A DNA stretch of 64,000 nucleotides, taken from assembly GCF_036241575.1 (NCBI RefSeq), contig NZ_CP108455.1:2742501-2806500 (forward strand), written 5' to 3'. The translations under genes were made by a program, and so were the position numbers. Shown here piece by piece: positions 25,664 through 35,816 of the stretch. The stretch comes from Streptomyces sp. NBC_01267 (lineage in GTDB: Bacteria > Actinomycetota > Actinomycetes > Streptomycetales > Streptomycetaceae). Within the stretch, counting starts at the first letter, position 1; the number at the start of each line of letters is the position of its first letter. Below the pieces are notes generated by a model, which saw only the letters and a list, made by a program, of their open reading frames with translations, made no database searches and was not told the DNA's origin.

Positions 25664-25699
25664 CTGGAGGGGCACCCCGCGACCGGGGTGCCCCTCCAG
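25664..25699. terminator. Bidirectional hairpin terminator after tRNA-Leu and rdgB
   Basis: A perfect 16-bp stem (25664-25679 with 25684-25699) closes a 4-base CGAC loop. It lies between the tRNA and the convergent rdgB gene and can serve both. Confidence 0.85.
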
Positions 25700-25709
25700 C
25701 GTTCCCTGC

Positions 25710-26312
25710 TCAGCCCAACAGCTCCCGCACCACCGGCACCAACGCCCGGAACGCCTCCCCCCGGTGGCTGATCGCGTTCTTCTCCCCCGCGGTCAGTTCC
25801 GCGCAGGTTCGCGTCTCGCCGGCCGGCTGGAGGATCGGGTCGTAGCCGAAGCCGCCCGATCCGGCCGGGACGTGGCGGAGGGTGCCGAGCAGGCGGCCCT
25901 CGACCACCCGTTCCGTACCGTCCGGGAGGGCCAGCGCCGCCGCGCACGCGAAGTGGGCGCCGCGGTTCGGGGCTTCGATGTCCGACAGCTGAGCCAGCAG
26001 CAGACGGAGGTTCGCCGCGTCGTCGCCGTGGGTGCCGGCCCAGCGGGCCGAGAAGATGCCGGGGGCGCCGTTCAGTACGTCGACGCAGAGGCCCGAGTCG
26101 TCGGCGACCGCCGGGAGGCCGGTGGCCCGCGCCATGGCGTGGGCCTTCAGCAGGGCGTTCTCGGCGAAGGTGATCCCCGTTTCCTTGACGTCCGGGACTT
26201 CGGGGTACGCATCGGTGCCGACCAGTTCGTGGGGCAGGCCCGCGTCGGTGAGGATCGCTTCGAGCTCGGTGATTTTCCCGGCGTTGCGGGTGGCGAGGAT
26301 CAGACGGGTCAT
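25710..26312 (-). CDS. rdgB: Non-canonical purine NTP pyrophosphatase (XTP/dITP diphosphatase)
   Basis: A 200-residue Ham1/RdgB enzyme: LILATRNAGKITELEAIL at the N-terminus, VKETGITFAENALLKAHAMARATGLPAVADDSGLCVDVLNGAPGIFSARWAG, and GSGGFGYDPILQPAG with AELTAGEKNAISHRGEAF. It hydrolyses dITP, ITP and XTP to monophosphates and keeps deaminated purines out of nucleic acids. ATG 26312. It lies downstream of rph on the same strand, the usual actinobacterial order. Confidence 0.96.
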   Translation of the reverse strand: MTRLILATRNAGKITELEAILTDAGLPHELVGTDAYPEVPDVKETGITFAENALLKAHAMARATGLPAVADDSGLCVDVLNGAPGIFSARWAGTHGDDAANLRLLLAQLSDIEAPNRGAHFACAAALALPDGTERVVEGRLLGTLRHVPAGSGGFGYDPILQPAGETRTCAELTAGEKNAISHRGEAFRALVPVVRELLG

Positions 26313-26565
26313 GGGTCCAGTATCGGGCCCGCCGGGATCAGCCGGGTGCCTCGGCAGGCGCCGGGCGCCCGCCGGTGTTGCGTGTGATGCGGACGGGCGC
26401 ACGGTTCGACCCGTGCGCCCGTGCCGTACGGACGCACGGGGCGCCGCGGTGGGTTGCTTCGCCTCGTCGCCCGCCGAGAGCTTCGGCTCCGCCTGCCGGG
26501 AGTTCCGGTCCTGGCTGCCGAGAGCCGCGGCGCGAAGCCCCGGTTCGGCCGCCGGGGCCTCGGTT

Positions 26566-27291
26566 CTACTTGCCGAGCGCTTCGACCTGGAGCGCCGTGA
26601 GGTCCGCGCAGCCGGCGGTGGCCAGGTCGAGCAGGGCGTTGAGCTCCTTGCGGTCGAAGGGCTCGGCCTCGGCGGTGCCCTGGACCTCCACGAAACGGCC
26701 GTCGCCGGTGCAGACGACGTTCATGTCGGTCTCGGCGCGCACGTCCTCCACGTAGCAGAGGTCGAGCAGCGGTGCGCCGTCGACGATGCCGACGCTGACC
26801 GCGGAGACGGTGTCGGTGAGGGGCTTGCGGCCCGACTTGATGAGCTTCTTGGACTGGGCCCAGGTGACCGCGTCGGCGAGGGCGACGTACGCGCCGGTGA
26901 TCGCGGCCGTACGGGTGCCGCCGTCGGCCTGGAGGACATCGCAGTCCAGCACGATCGTGTTCTCGCCGAGCGCCTTGTAGTCGATGACCGCGCGCAGCGA
27001 ACGGCCGATCAGCCGGGAGATCTCGTGCGTACGGCCGCCGATCTTGCCGCGTACGGACTCACGGTCGCCGCGGGTGTTGGTGGAGCGCGGGAGCATCGAG
27101 TACTCGGCGGTGACCCAGCCCTCCCCGCTGCCCTTGCGCCAGCGCGGGACTCCTTCGGTGAAGGAGGCGGTGCAGAAGACTTTGGTGTCGCCGAAGGAGA
27201 TGAGGACAGAGCCCTCTGCGTGCTTGCTCCAGGCGCGCTCAATGGTGACCGGGCGGAGCGCTTCGGGGGTGCGGCCGTCGATACGAGACAT
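26566..27291 (-). CDS. rph: Ribonuclease PH
   Basis: A 241-residue phosphorolytic exoribonuclease: [100 protein letters not shown] and [17 protein letters not shown]. It trims the 3' ends of tRNA precursors using phosphate. Full length for the family. The 250-bp gap to rdgB contains only GC-rich imperfect repeats of the type GCCGGGAGTTCCGG and no gene that I can support. Confidence 0.97.
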   Translation of the reverse strand: MSRIDGRTPEALRPVTIERAWSKHAEGSVLISFGDTKVFCTASFTEGVPRWRKGSGEGWVTAEYSMLPRSTNTRGDRESVRGKIGGRTHEISRLIGRSLRAVIDYKALGENTIVLDCDVLQADGGTRTAAITGAYVALADAVTWAQSKKLIKSGRKPLTDTVSAVSVGIVDGAPLLDLCYVEDVRAETDMNVVCTGDGRFVEVQGTAEAEPFDRKELNALLDLATAGCADLTALQVEALGK

Positions 27292-27453
27292 GGGGCCGAG
27301 CCTATCGGCCGCGGTGGGGAGGGGTGCCGGGCGGCTGCGGACGGGCCGGTCCGGGACGCCTTTCGGTGCCCCGAACGGGCCCTTCCCGTGTCGGTGATCC
27401 GCCGGGCGGGTCAGTCGCCCGGCGGCCCGGTGGTTCCGCGGCTCACACGCGGC

Positions 27454-27687
27454 TCACATCATGTCTTCGATGTCGGCCGCGATCGGGTCGGCGTCGGTGC
27501 CGACCACGACCTGGACCGAGGTCCCCATCTTGACCACCCCGTGGGCGCCCGCGGCCTTGAGCGCGGCCTCGTCGACCAGGGAGGGGTCCGCCACCTCGGT
27601 GCGCAGCCGGGTGATGCAGCCCTCGATCTCTTCGATGTTGTCGAGTCCGCCGAGCCCGGCGACGATCTTCTCAGCCTTGGTGGCCAT
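27454..27687 (-). CDS. nagF: PTS N-acetylglucosamine-type EIIB component
   Basis: A 77-residue protein. KAEKIVAGLGGLDNIEEIEGCITRLRTEVADPSLVDEAALKAAGAHGVVKMGTSVQVVVGTDADPIAADIEDM is the glucose/GlcNAc-family IIB domain, with the phosphorylated Cys in the hallmark IEGCITRLR. It passes phosphate to the incoming sugar bound by the IIC permease. The divergent EIIC gene begins 317 bp away. Together they form a split GlcNAc permease of the Streptomyces NagF/NagE type. The nag naming rests on this similarity. Confidence 0.92.
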   Translation of the reverse strand: MATKAEKIVAGLGGLDNIEEIEGCITRLRTEVADPSLVDEAALKAAGAHGVVKMGTSVQVVVGTDADPIAADIEDMM

Positions 27688-27846
27688 GTCCGACTCCTGA
27701 ATGTCTCTTCGTGTGAATGTCTCTTCGCGAGGCGCCCGTTCGCGAGGTGTCCGTTCGCGACACGTCTCTTCGCGATCCGGCGAGCCTGTGAACCGGCAAC
27801 CCGGCGATCCGGCGATTCGCCGCTCTGTCCGTTTGGTTACGGTAAC

Positions 27847-27862
27847 GCACGTTTGGACCAGT
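27847..27862. promoter_or_regulatory. Degenerate dre-like half-palindrome between nagF and nagE
   Basis: GCACGTTTGGACCAGT keeps a perfect right half (GACCAGT) of the DasR-responsive element; the left half is poor. It lies in the divergent promoter region of the two PTS genes, where DasR control is expected from S. coelicolor. The same region has short TCGCGA-containing repeats at about 27715-27790. Confidence 0.4.
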
Positions 27863-28003
27863 TATACGAGCGTGAAACGGCACCGGATCGCAAGCTGACG
27901 ATCACGGGTGCCGCGCCCGGGGCTCGGCGCCGGCGCACGCCGTGCCGGGGGCCCGCCTCCGTGCGGCGGATCGCCCGACAGGCCGACGCCAGGAGGACGC
28001 CGA

Positions 28004-29266
28004 ATGAGCACCAGCAGCGCGGCCGTGCCACAGAACGTGCCGGCGAAGAAGTGGTGGAACGGCCTGTTCCAGGGGCTCCAGAAGGTCGGACGCAGCCTTC
28101 AGCTACCGGTCGCCGTACTGCCCGCCGCAGGTCTGCTCGTCAGTCTCGGCAACCTCTTCTCCGCCTATCTGCACGGCGCCTTCTGGGACAAGACCTCCAA
28201 GGTCTTCCTGGCCGGGGGCAACGCGATCCTCGACGGGGCCTTCGGGCTGCCCCTGCTCTTCTGCATCGGCGTGGCGATCGGCTTCGCCAAGAAGGCGGAC
28301 GGCTCGACGGCCCTCGCCGCGGTCGTCGGCTTCCTCGTCTACCACGGGGTCCTGGGCGCCTTCCCGATCGGCGGCAGCGTCACCAAGGCGCTCCCCAACG
28401 GCACCCCGCAGAACCCCGGGGTGCTCGGCGGCATCCTCATCGGGCTGCTGACCGCGATCGTCTGGCAGCGGTTCCACCGCACCCGGCTGGTCGACTGGCT
28501 CGGCTTCTTCAACGGCCGGCGGCTCGTCCCGATCCTGATGGCCTTCATCTGTGTCGTGCTCGGGGTGGCGTTCGGGCTGCTGTGGCAGCCGGTCGGTGAC
28601 GCGCTGACCTGGTTCGCGAAGCATCTGATCGACCTGGGCGCCTGGGGCTCGGCGATCTTCGGTGTCGCCAACCGGCTGCTCATCCCGATCGGTATGCACC
28701 AGTTCCTGAACACCTTCTTCTGGTTCCAGGCGGGCAGTTACACCAAGCCGGACGGGACCGGGGTGCAGGGTGACCTGACCCGTTTCTTCGCGGGCGACCC
28801 GAGTGCCGGCCAGTTCATGTCGGGGTTCTTCCCGATCATGATGTTCGGCCTGCCCGCCGCGGCGCTGGCCATCGCGCACTGCGCCAGGCCGGAGCGCCGC
28901 AAGCAGGTGACGGGCCTGATGATCTCGGTGGCCCTGACGTCGTTCGTCACCGGGGTGACCGAGCCGCTGGAGTTCTCGTTCATGTTCGCGGCGCCGCTGC
29001 TGTACGGCCTGCACGCGCTGCTGACCGGTGCCTCGATGGGGATCACCTGGGCCCTCGGGGTCCATGCGGGTTTCAGCTTCTCCGCCGGGCTCATCGACTA
29101 CGTCATCAACTGGCACCTCGACACGAAACCCTGGCTGATCATTCCGATCGGGCTGTGTTTCGCGGTCGTGTACTACGTGGTCTTCCGCTTCGTCATCACC
29201 AAGTTCAACGTGATGACGCCGGGGCGCGAACCGGACGACGACGTCGACGACGTGACCAAGGCGTAG
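28004..29266 (+). CDS. nagE: PTS N-acetylglucosamine-type EIIC permease
   Basis: A 420-residue membrane permease of the glucose superfamily: KKWWNGLFQGLQKVGRSLQLPVAVLPAAGLLVSLGNLF at the N-terminus, and MHQFLNTFFWFQAGSY, FFPIMMFGLPAAALAIAHCARPERRK, TSFVTGVTEPLEFSFMFAAPLLYGLHALLTG and FSAGLIDYVINW. ITEPxEF/GVTEPLEF is the sugar-binding motif. There is no IIB or IIA domain; IIB is encoded divergently. ATG 28004 has AGGAGGA upstream. It imports GlcNAc as the 6-phosphate, the signal sensed by DasR. Confidence 0.94.
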   Translation: MSTSSAAVPQNVPAKKWWNGLFQGLQKVGRSLQLPVAVLPAAGLLVSLGNLFSAYLHGAFWDKTSKVFLAGGNAILDGAFGLPLLFCIGVAIGFAKKADGSTALAAVVGFLVYHGVLGAFPIGGSVTKALPNGTPQNPGVLGGILIGLLTAIVWQRFHRTRLVDWLGFFNGRRLVPILMAFICVVLGVAFGLLWQPVGDALTWFAKHLIDLGAWGSAIFGVANRLLIPIGMHQFLNTFFWFQAGSYTKPDGTGVQGDLTRFFAGDPSAGQFMSGFFPIMMFGLPAAALAIAHCARPERRKQVTGLMISVALTSFVTGVTEPLEFSFMFAAPLLYGLHALLTGASMGITWALGVHAGFSFSAGLIDYVINWHLDTKPWLIIPIGLCFAVVYYVVFRFVITKFNVMTPGREPDDDVDDVTKA

Positions 29267-29289
29267 CCCCCGGCGGGGGGGGCGGAGGC

Positions 29290-30042
29290 TCAGATCTCGT
29301 ACACCGCGCCGGGCCGGGCCAGTTCCACCGGCCCGTCGTACACCGCCCGCGCGTCCGCCAGGTTGCGCTTGCCGTCCGTCCACGGCGGGATGTGGGTGAG
29401 CACCATGCGGCCCACCCCGGCGCGCGCCGCGTGGGCGCCGGCCTCGCGGCCGTTGAGGTGGAGGTCGGCGACGTCCTCCTTGCCGTGGGTGAAGGACGCC
29501 TCGCAGAGGAACAGGTCCGTGCCGGTCGCCAGGTCGTGCAGGGAGTCGCAGACGCCGGTGTCCCCGGAGTACGTGAGCGAGGAGCCGCCGTGCTCGATGC
29601 GGATGGCGTACGACTCGACCGGGTGGCAGACCTCCTCCGTGCGTACGGAGAACGGTCCGATGTCGAACGACGCCGGTTTCAGGTCGTGGAAGTCGAAGAC
29701 CTCGCCCATCGAGGAGGACGACGGCGTGTCCGCGTACGCCGTGGTCAGCCGCTCGGCCGCGCCCTCGGGCGCGTACACCGGGATCGCGGGGCAGCGTCCG
29801 CCGTCGTGCCGGTAGTAGCGCGCGACGAAATACGCGCACATGTCGATGCAGTGGTCCGAGTGGAGATGGCTGAGGAAGACGGCGTCGAGGTCGTAGAGAC
29901 CGCAGTAGTGCTGCAGTTCACCCAGGGCGCCGTTGCCCATGTCGAGGAGCAGCCGGAAGCCGTCGGCCTCTACTAGGTAGCTCGAACAGGCCGATTCCGC
30001 GGAGGGGAACGACCCCGAGCAGCCGACGACGGTGAGCTTCAT
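29290..30042 (-). CDS. Metallo-beta-lactamase-fold hydrolase (RNase Z-like)
   Basis: A 250-residue cytoplasmic protein: MKLTVVGCSGSFPSAESACSSYLVE, metal motif SHLHSDHCIDM (HxHxDH), CHPVESYAIRIE, SGDTGVCDSLHDLATGTDLFLCEASF and a late His in VLTHIPPWTD. The pattern resembles RNase Z-like and cyclic-phosphodiesterase-type MBL proteins widespread in actinobacteria. Specific substrate unknown. ATG 30042. In many streptomycetes it sits near rph/rdgB, as here. Confidence 0.88.
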   Translation of the reverse strand: MKLTVVGCSGSFPSAESACSSYLVEADGFRLLLDMGNGALGELQHYCGLYDLDAVFLSHLHSDHCIDMCAYFVARYYRHDGGRCPAIPVYAPEGAAERLTTAYADTPSSSSMGEVFDFHDLKPASFDIGPFSVRTEEVCHPVESYAIRIEHGGSSLTYSGDTGVCDSLHDLATGTDLFLCEASFTHGKEDVADLHLNGREAGAHAARAGVGRMVLTHIPPWTDGKRNLADARAVYDGPVELARPGAVYEI

Positions 30043-30229
30043 GGAGTCGGAACCTCCGTGGACGGGCCGGGCGACGGGGGTCGAGCGGTTTGTCGAGCCT
30101 AAGGCGCGGGAGCGGCGGTCGCTCCTCCACGGAGGGCCGTTGTGGGGGAACTCACCCGCGCTGTCACCGGTTCGGGTGGGCCGCACGGCCGTGCACGGCG
30201 CTGCGGGGCGCGCCGGTACGGTCGGGTGC

Positions 30230-30730
30230 ATGGATACGCGCTGGCTGCTCGCCCTGATCGTCGTCGTACTGATCGCCCTGGTCGCCTCGGTCGTCGACGG
30301 GCGGGCCCGGGGCGGGCGCCGGTCGAACGGCCGGACGCGGCCTCCCGGCCGGCCGGGAAGTGGCCGCGGTCCCGGGCGCCGGACGGAGCGGCCCTCGGAC
30401 CGGGGGCGTGCGCCGGGGCGGCTGCCGGTGGCGGGCGAGATCTGGTGGGCGTTCGTGCCGTACGAGGACGGGCCGGGCGGCAAGGACCGGCCCTGTCTGG
30501 TGCTGTCGGTACGGGGGAAGGCGGCCCTGGTCGCGAAGATCACCAGCAAGCACCACGAGGAGCGGCCCGGTGTGATCGCGCTGCCGCCCGGAACGGTGGG
30601 GGACGTGCAGGGCCGGGCGAGTTTCCTGGAGACGGACGAGCTGCGGGATGTGCCGGTGGCGGAATTCCGGCGGCGGGCGGGGGCCGCGGACGCGGCGCTG
30701 TGGGACCGGGTGCGGCACTTGGCGCGGTAA
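30230..30730 (+). CDS. Membrane-anchored MazF/PemK-family protein
   Basis: A 166-residue protein with an N-terminal membrane helix (LLALIVVVLIALVASVV), a very basic Gly/Arg/Pro-rich linker, and from residue 68 a MazF/PemK-like SH3 barrel: GEIWWAFVPYEDGPGGKDRPCLVLSVRGKAALVAKITSK, then GVIALPPGTVGDVQGRASFLETDELRDVP. MazF enzymes are mRNA interferases. No antitoxin gene lies on either side and the membrane anchor is unusual, so this may be a solitary or repurposed member. ATG 30230. Confidence 0.8.
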   Translation: MDTRWLLALIVVVLIALVASVVDGRARGGRRSNGRTRPPGRPGSGRGPGRRTERPSDRGRAPGRLPVAGEIWWAFVPYEDGPGGKDRPCLVLSVRGKAALVAKITSKHHEERPGVIALPPGTVGDVQGRASFLETDELRDVPVAEFRRRAGAADAALWDRVRHLAR

Positions 30731-30798
30731 CCGGCTGAGAAGCGCGGCAACCGGCTGAGAGGCGGGGCAACCGGCTGGGCGCGGTAACCGGCTGAGGG
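30722..30798. repeat. Four tandem ~20-bp repeats (GCGCGGTAACCGGCTGAGAA type)
   Basis: Units lie at 30722-30741, 30742-30761, 30762-30778 (shortened) and 30779-30798. The first contains the stop codon of the MazF-like gene, so repeat expansion began at the gene end. They lie between two convergent genes. Confidence 0.9.
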
Positions 30799-30867
30799 AG
30801 TTCCGCTGTCGCACTCCTCGGCCGCCGGGGAAGTCCGGTTCCACTCCCTCCGGCGGCCGGGAACGAC

Positions 30868-32102
<1,235 letters not shown>

Positions 32103-32194
32103 GGCTGGGCTCCTGTCGGGTGGTGAGGCGGAGGGCGCGGCAGAGCGCGTGTGGTGCCGAAGGATGGTGCGTCGTGCGTACGCGGGGCCGCGGC

Positions 32195-32311
32195 TCAGAC
32201 GGCAGCGCGGCGCGGACAGATGGCGCTCGCGAGACGGCACAGGTCGACGTGCAGCCGCGAAACGAGCAGCAGGGCGCTCGGCGTCTTTTCGCTCACGTCA
32301 GGGGGAACCAT
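32195..32311 (-). CDS. Short Cys-containing leader peptide upstream of cysO-cysM
   Basis: A 38-residue reading frame whose core LVSRLHVDLCRLASAICPRR matches the small actinobacterial leader peptides of the RxHVDLxRxASAIC type found before sulfur and cysteine genes. It has two cysteine codons near its end and stops 92 bases before cysO. Ribosome stalling at the Cys codons under cysteine shortage could control the downstream genes. ATG 32311 has no clear ribosome binding site, but TACGAT lies seven bases upstream, fitting a leaderless start. Confidence 0.7.
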   Translation of the reverse strand: MVPPDVSEKTPSALLLVSRLHVDLCRLASAICPRRAAV

Positions 32312-32414
32312 GGGCTCATCGTATCGATTCCCGTCCCGTGAACCCGAGTGTGATCTCGGTATGCGGGATCGATCGGTCCGCCTACTGGACAATCACCGGG
32401 AAGCCGTCGGGCGG

Positions 32415-32831
32415 TCACTGGACGATCTTCACTTCTTCCTCGGTGATGACGCCTTCGAGGATCCGGTAGGAGCGGAACTGGAAGGGTCCCGAGCCGTCGG
32501 TGTCGGCGGTGGAGACCAGGACGTAGTGGGCGCCGGGCTCGTTCGCGTAGCTGACGTCGGTGCGCGACGGGTAGGCCTCGGTCGCGGTGTGCGAGTGGTA
32601 GACGATGACGGGTTCCTCGTCGCGGTCGTCCAGGTCGCGGTAGAGCTTCAGCAGATCCGCCGAGTCGAACTCGTAGAACGTGGGCGAGCGGGCGGCGTTC
32701 AGCATCGGGATGAACCGCTCGGGGCGGTCGGTGCCCGCCGGGCCCGCGACCATGCCGCACGCCTCGTCGGGGTGGTCGGCGCGGGCGTGCGCCACGATCT
32801 GGTCGTACAGGGCCTGGGTAAGGGTCAGCAT
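32415..32831 (-). CDS. mec: JAMM/Mov34 zinc metallopeptidase of the CysO pathway (Mec)
   Basis: A 138-residue JAMM protease: E in HPDEACGMVAG, then HSHTATEAYPSRTDV, which gives the zinc motif HxHx(n)PSxxD. In M. tuberculosis the Mec enzyme cleaves the CysO-cysteine adduct made by CysM and frees cysteine. Here it may also trim the CysO C-terminus. ATG 32831 is chosen since the upstream extension is not conserved-looking. It lies upstream of the leader peptide and cysO on the same strand. Confidence 0.93.
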   Translation of the reverse strand: MLTLTQALYDQIVAHARADHPDEACGMVAGPAGTDRPERFIPMLNAARSPTFYEFDSADLLKLYRDLDDRDEEPVIVYHSHTATEAYPSRTDVSYANEPGAHYVLVSTADTDGSGPFQFRSYRILEGVITEEEVKIVQ

Positions 32832-32965
32832 GCTGTTCAGGATAAGCAGCAGGACCAAGGGGGCCGCGTGGAGCGCGTCAGGCAGGGTGGCGGTGGGCGA
32901 CGGGTGGGCTCCGGCGTACCGGAGTTCGGTACGCCGGAGCCCACATGCTGAGAAGTTGCCGGTGA

Positions 32966-34393
32966 TCAGCGCTTGTTGAAGGCCGCGCCTGCCGGGTTGC
33001 GGGACTTCAGCACCAGGTAGGAGAGGCCGAGGATCGCGGCCCAGAGCGGGGCGCAGTACAGCGAGATCCTGGCGTCCTTGTCGATGCCCATCATCACGAT
33101 GACCAGGCCGATGAAGCCGAGCGCGAACCAGCTGGTCCAGGGGGCGCCGGGGGCCCGGAAGCTGGATTTCGGGAGTTCACCGCGGTCCGACTTCGCGCGG
33201 TAGCGGATCTGGCAGACCAGGATCATGATCCAGGCCCACATGCCGGAGATGGTCGCGAAGGACACCACGTAGGTGAACGCGTCGCCGGGCCACTGGTAGT
33301 TGATCCAGACGCCGACGAGCATCAGTGCGGCGGAGACCGTGGTGCCGACCAGCGGGGTGCCGCTCTTCGTCAGGGTGGTGAAGGCCTTCGGGCCCTGGCC
33401 GTTGAGTGCCAGGTCACGCAGCATCCGGCCGGTGGAGTACATGCCGGAGTTGCAGGAGGAGAGCGCCGCGGTCAGGACGACGAAGTTGACGATGGCGGCG
33501 CCGAGGCTCAGGCCCATCTTCTGGAAGGCCGCGACGAAGGGGCTGACGCCGGGCTGGAACGAGGTCCAGGGGACGACCGACAGGATCATGACGAGTGCGC
33601 CGATGTAGAAGACGGCGATGCGCCACGGCACGGTGTTGATCGCCTTGGGCAGGACCGTCTTCGGGTTCTTGGACTCCCCCGCGGTGACACCGACCAGTTC
33701 GACGGCGAGGAAGGCGAACATCACGATCTGGAGGGTCATCAGGGTGCCCGTGATGCCCTTGGGGAAGAAGCCGCCGAGGTCCCACAGGTGGGTGACGCTC
33801 GCGGTGTCACCGGCGTCGGAGAAACCGACGGTGAGGACGCCGGCGCAGATGAGGATCATGCCGATGATCGCGGTGACCTTGACCATCGAGAACCAGAATT
33901 CGAGCTCTCCGAAGAGTTTTACGGAGATCAGGTTCACGCCGTAGAGGATCAGTGTGAAGACCAGGGCCGAGAGCCACTGGGGGATGTTCCACCAGAAGGT
34001 CATGTAGGTGGCTGCCGCGGTGACTTCGGTAATGCCGGTGACGACCCAGAAGAGCCAGTAGGTCCAGCCGGTGACGTATCCGGCGAAGGGGCCCACGAAT
34101 TCTCGGGCGTATTCGGAGAAGGAGCCGGAGACCGGGCGGTACATGAGCAGTTCGCCCAGCGCCCGCATGATGAAGAAGATGACCAGGCCGGCTATGGCGT
34201 AGGCGAGGATGAGGCTGGGACCGGCCTTCGATATCGCCTTGCCCGCACCGAGGAAGAGGCCGGTTCCGATGGCCCCGCCGATCGCGATCATCTGGATCTG
34301 GCGCGCCCCCAGACCCCGCTGGTAGCCCTCGCCCGACGTGACGTCCCCGGTCTCGCTGTCGTCGAATTCCTTGTCGACCTGCACTGAGGTCAT
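32966..34393 (-). CDS. Amino-acid permease, APC superfamily AAT family
   Basis: A 475-residue, 12-helix permease. GLGARQIQMIAIGGAIGTGLFLGAGKAISKAGPSLILAYAIAGLVIFFIMRALGELLMYRPVSGSFSEYAREFVGPFAGYVTGWTYW has the AAT signatures; SSCNSGMYSTGRMLRDLA and GESKNP follow. It is closest in pattern to CycA/AnsP permeases (D-serine/D-alanine/glycine or asparagine:H+ symport). The exact substrate is not assignable. ATG 34393 start; monocistronic. Confidence 0.92.
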   Translation of the reverse strand: MTSVQVDKEFDDSETGDVTSGEGYQRGLGARQIQMIAIGGAIGTGLFLGAGKAISKAGPSLILAYAIAGLVIFFIMRALGELLMYRPVSGSFSEYAREFVGPFAGYVTGWTYWLFWVVTGITEVTAAATYMTFWWNIPQWLSALVFTLILYGVNLISVKLFGELEFWFSMVKVTAIIGMILICAGVLTVGFSDAGDTASVTHLWDLGGFFPKGITGTLMTLQIVMFAFLAVELVGVTAGESKNPKTVLPKAINTVPWRIAVFYIGALVMILSVVPWTSFQPGVSPFVAAFQKMGLSLGAAIVNFVVLTAALSSCNSGMYSTGRMLRDLALNGQGPKAFTTLTKSGTPLVGTTVSAALMLVGVWINYQWPGDAFTYVVSFATISGMWAWIMILVCQIRYRAKSDRGELPKSSFRAPGAPWTSWFALGFIGLVIVMMGIDKDARISLYCAPLWAAILGLSYLVLKSRNPAGAAFNKR

Positions 34394-34743
34394 GTGTTGC
34401 GCCTTTCTCCATGCCGGCCCGGCCGTACGAGGCTCGGAGCGGCTGTGACGATCCTGGAGAGCAGAGCCCGGGAATCCGGCTGGAGTGCTGCCGACGGTCG
34501 GTCGGCTTTCAGGCCCTGACGCCCTCGGGAACGAAGGGGTGGCGTCCCGAGTGGTCGTGAAGATTTATCACGGCGACAACAGCGATCTTCCAGCGGAAAT
34601 GTGACCCACGCCACTGGAAGAACCGGACGAAGAGCACCGGGCGGACCAAAGCATTCCGCCGCGGTGACGTCATCGTTATCCGGATTTGAGCGTCCCCTGA
34701 GCGGGGAGAAGAGCGGGGGCGTTACCGAGGAAGCGGGCAGGCA
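34394..34743. other. Intergenic region without a supported gene
   Basis: This 350-bp stretch holds the upstream region of the permease gene and the downstream end of the DUF2017 gene. It is slightly AT-richer than its surroundings at 34560-34590 (AAGATTTATCACGG), which may be promoter sequence. I see no gene or clear hairpin. Confidence 0.6.
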
Positions 34744-35337
34744 TTACGGCATAAGGGTTTCCACGAGCGATTCCTGGAGTGCGCCGAGCCAGAGATACGC
34801 CATCACCATCGGCTTGCGCGGATCGTCGTCCGGCAGCCGGTACAACTGCCCGTCCTCGTCCTCGTCGGTGACTTCGAGACGGGTGCCGATGGTCAGCCGC
34901 AGGTCGTTGAGCGCGCCGAGCCAGTGGCGCGAGTCCTCGGCGGAGAGCTTGAGCACCACGACGCTCCCGCCCCGCCCCACGGCCGCATCGTCCGCCGGGG
35001 CGCCGGCCTCGTCCAGTGCCCGGACGACCGCCAGGGCGTCCTCGCGCTTGCGCGCGCGCAGGTCGTTCTCGGTGAAGCGGCGGAACTCCGAGGAGAAGTC
35101 CGGCTCCTTCTCGCCGTACGCGTCCGGGAAGAGGCGGGCCAGCGCCGGGTCGGCGGGCGGCTCGCTCGGCCCCTCGGCGAACAGCTCGGCCAGCGGGTCC
35201 TCCCCCTCGACCGGAGCCTGGCCGGGGCCGACCAGCTCCAGGAGCTGCACGACGAGCGAGCGCAGGATGGACATCTCGACCTCGTCGAGCCCGATGGCCG
35301 CCCCGCCACCGCTGATCGCCTCGAACGGACCGGCCAT
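34744..35337 (-). CDS. DUF2017 family protein
   Basis: A 197-residue protein: FEAISGGGAAIGLDEVEMSILRSLVVQLLELVG, DPALARLFPDAYGEKEPDFSSEFRRFTENDLRARKREDALAVVRAL, LSAEDSRHWLGALNDLRLTIGTRLEV and a C-terminal MAYLWLGALQESLVETL. This is the DUF2017 family found next to clpS in most actinobacteria. Its start overlaps the clpS stop by one base (TGATG), so the genes are translationally coupled. Role unknown. Confidence 0.92.
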   Translation of the reverse strand: MAGPFEAISGGGAAIGLDEVEMSILRSLVVQLLELVGPGQAPVEGEDPLAELFAEGPSEPPADPALARLFPDAYGEKEPDFSSEFRRFTENDLRARKREDALAVVRALDEAGAPADDAAVGRGGSVVVLKLSAEDSRHWLGALNDLRLTIGTRLEVTDEDEDGQLYRLPDDDPRKPMVMAYLWLGALQESLVETLMP

Positions 35338-35651
35338 CAGTTGCGGTCCTGGGTGAGAGTGGCCCACAGGCCGTACCCATGCATCGCCTGCACGTCGCGT
35401 TCCATCTCCTCGCGGCTGCCGCTGGAGACAACGGCACGGCCCTTCTGGTGCACATCGAGCATCAGCTTGTGCGCCTTGTCCTTCGAGTAGCCGAAGTAGG
35501 CCTGGAAGACATAGGCGACATAGCTCATCAGGTTGACCGGATCGTTGTGGACGAGAGTCACCCACGGCACGTCCGGTTCGGGAACGGCGAAGGTCTCCTC
35601 GGCCGATTCGGGACGTTCGATCTCTACGGGAGCAACACTCACGCCCCCCAT
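35337..35651 (-). CDS. clpS: ATP-dependent Clp protease adaptor ClpS
   Basis: A 104-residue adaptor. [74 protein letters not shown] keeps the HNDxxxxMxYV core that binds N-degron residues and hands substrates to ClpA/ClpC. The N-terminal tail of about 30 residues is acidic, as usual. ATG 35651; GTG 35639 is possible. pncB is divergent. Confidence 0.96.
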   Translation of the reverse strand: MGGVSVAPVEIERPESAEETFAVPEPDVPWVTLVHNDPVNLMSYVAYVFQAYFGYSKDKAHKLMLDVHQKGRAVVSSGSREEMERDVQAMHGYGLWATLTQDRN

Positions 35652-35816
35652 GCTGCCACCCCGGGAGTGGCGGCGCACACACCGGTAGCCACATCTCGTC
35701 ACTCTGACGAAATAGGGGGTAGCATCCTTCGCACGCCCCATCCCCTGGGGAGACTCCCCCGGATTCCCGGCCGAACCAGCCCGGCCGGTCCGGACGAACG
35801 TGCGAGGTTGACCGTT

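Noticed and set aside
25573..25699. tRNA-Leu as an integration (att) site
   Set aside because: No integrase gene lies adjacent and I found no repeat of the tRNA 3' end in the flanking sequence. The downstream inverted repeat is a terminator.
26032..28599. 855-codon plus-strand open frame spanning rdgB, rph and nagE
   Set aside because: It crosses real genes on both strands in the wrong frame and gives arginine- and glycine-rich nonsense.
28103..29839. 578-codon minus-strand open frame
   Set aside because: Antisense to nagE and then out of frame with the metallo-beta-lactamase gene; no domain recognised.
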